A DNA stretch of 28,353 bases, taken from NCBI GenBank assembly GCA_003427395.1, contig BFEA01000244.1, positions 463,370-491,722 of the forward strand. Reading direction: 5' to 3'. Below the pieces are notes generated by a model. It saw nothing but the letters and a program-made list of their open reading frames with translations. It searched no databases and had not been told where the DNA came from. Source of the DNA: Chara braunii (Eukaryota > Streptophyta > Charophyceae > Charales > Characeae). The position numbers and the translations under genes are program-made. Positions 27,855-28,353 of this stretch are shown here, piece by piece. The first letter of the stretch is position 1; each line of letters opens with the position of its first letter.

Positions 27855-28353
27855 TCACAAACAGAACTGCCCGGTAAGCCGTAGGCAGAGAGAGAGAAGA
27901 GGACAACAAACGAGGGTCTGTGACAAACTGTTTCGTCGGAGTTTTACCGACTCATTAAGCGTGGTGGGCCCGCGTGGGGAGGTCGTGTTCCGCTGCGCGC
28001 CGGAATCGGGCCGAACTTTTGATTCGGCCCGGCGGATGAAGGCGATCGAGGGCGGGGGTGCGTGCAGAGCGGTGCACGTACCCAATTGTTCACAGCGTGC
28101 CGGGAAACGAGAGAGCGCGCCCACAGGGGCCGGGCGGTGGCGGGCGTCGATGCGAGGGAATATCGCGAAGTGCCCGTCGTCGGATAGCCCGGTAGCTTTC
28201 GAAAAATTGAAAAAAAAAGGGAAAAAAAAGTTGTGGTTTTCGGTTTTGTTTTTTGATTTTTTAGGAGTTTTTTATTTTATTTTTTTTTATCAATTCTTCT
28301 TTTGTTTGATTTTTTTTTTTTGCGGTCGTTTTCTCTTTGTTTCGCTTTTTTTT
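27049..28353. other. no gene recognised; TA tracts and A/T runs
   Basis: GA-rich DNA to about 27640, TA tracts at 27679-27694 and 27779-27852 (the second with CATATGATAT interruptions), a GC-rich segment at about 27950-28190 and T/A-rich low complexity to the end. No frame has family-like sequence. Confidence 0.6.

Overview
This is eukaryotic nuclear DNA, very repeat-rich, with no host gene that I can recognise. The coding signal is almost all retroelement: two Ty3/gypsy elements (one a chromovirus with a chromodomain), one lone LTR of a third element, and a split fragment of a different kind of reverse transcriptase. Plant-type Ty3 polyproteins, initiator-Met-type primer sites and long TA, poly-T and poly-C tracts suggest a large green-lineage genome. 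A streptophyte alga such as Chara is my guess, not something the sequence proves.

Layout. 1-545 is low-complexity DNA and a short minisatellite. 545-6014 (minus) is EL1, a decayed Ty3/gypsy element: a 300-bp 5' LTR, primer site, leader, gag, protease, RT and RNase H, ending abruptly inside the integrase zinc finger. 6015-9380 has no recognisable gene. 9381-11582 is the most unusual stretch. It holds stacked hairpins, then thirteen hairpins that all present the hexaloop TAAGTT on differing but complementary stems, then a tandem array of about 120-bp units that each carry another hairpin. 12161-13180 has a TA tract and a dense run of strong inverted repeats. 13514-13885 is a lone LTR with primer site (EL3).

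14638-14960 encodes the palm motifs of an unusual reverse transcriptase. It is cut by EL2 (14961-23749, minus), an almost complete Ty3 chromovirus with about 1-kb LTRs some 98-99% identical by hand count and a CTGA target duplication. The interrupted RT frame resumes at 23754. Inside EL2 at 18949-19079 is a laboratory artefact: an inverted pair of Tn5 mosaic ends (Nextera junction) flanked by a 47-bp duplication. It adds exactly 28 codons and so leaves the reading frame open.

24141-28353 has no recognised gene. It holds a 33-C tract, a minisatellite of about six units ending just before a TATA box, and TA tracts.

Within each Ty3 element the genes act as one unit: Gag forms the particle, protease matures it, RT/RNase H copies the RNA from a tRNA primer, and integrase (in EL2 with a chromodomain) inserts the copy. 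Neither copy could do this as it stands. Both have in-frame stops and frameshifts, EL1 lacks its 3' end, and the EL2 protease lacks the catalytic Asp. Many stops look like C-to-T changes, and several TAG codons sit where Gln is expected.
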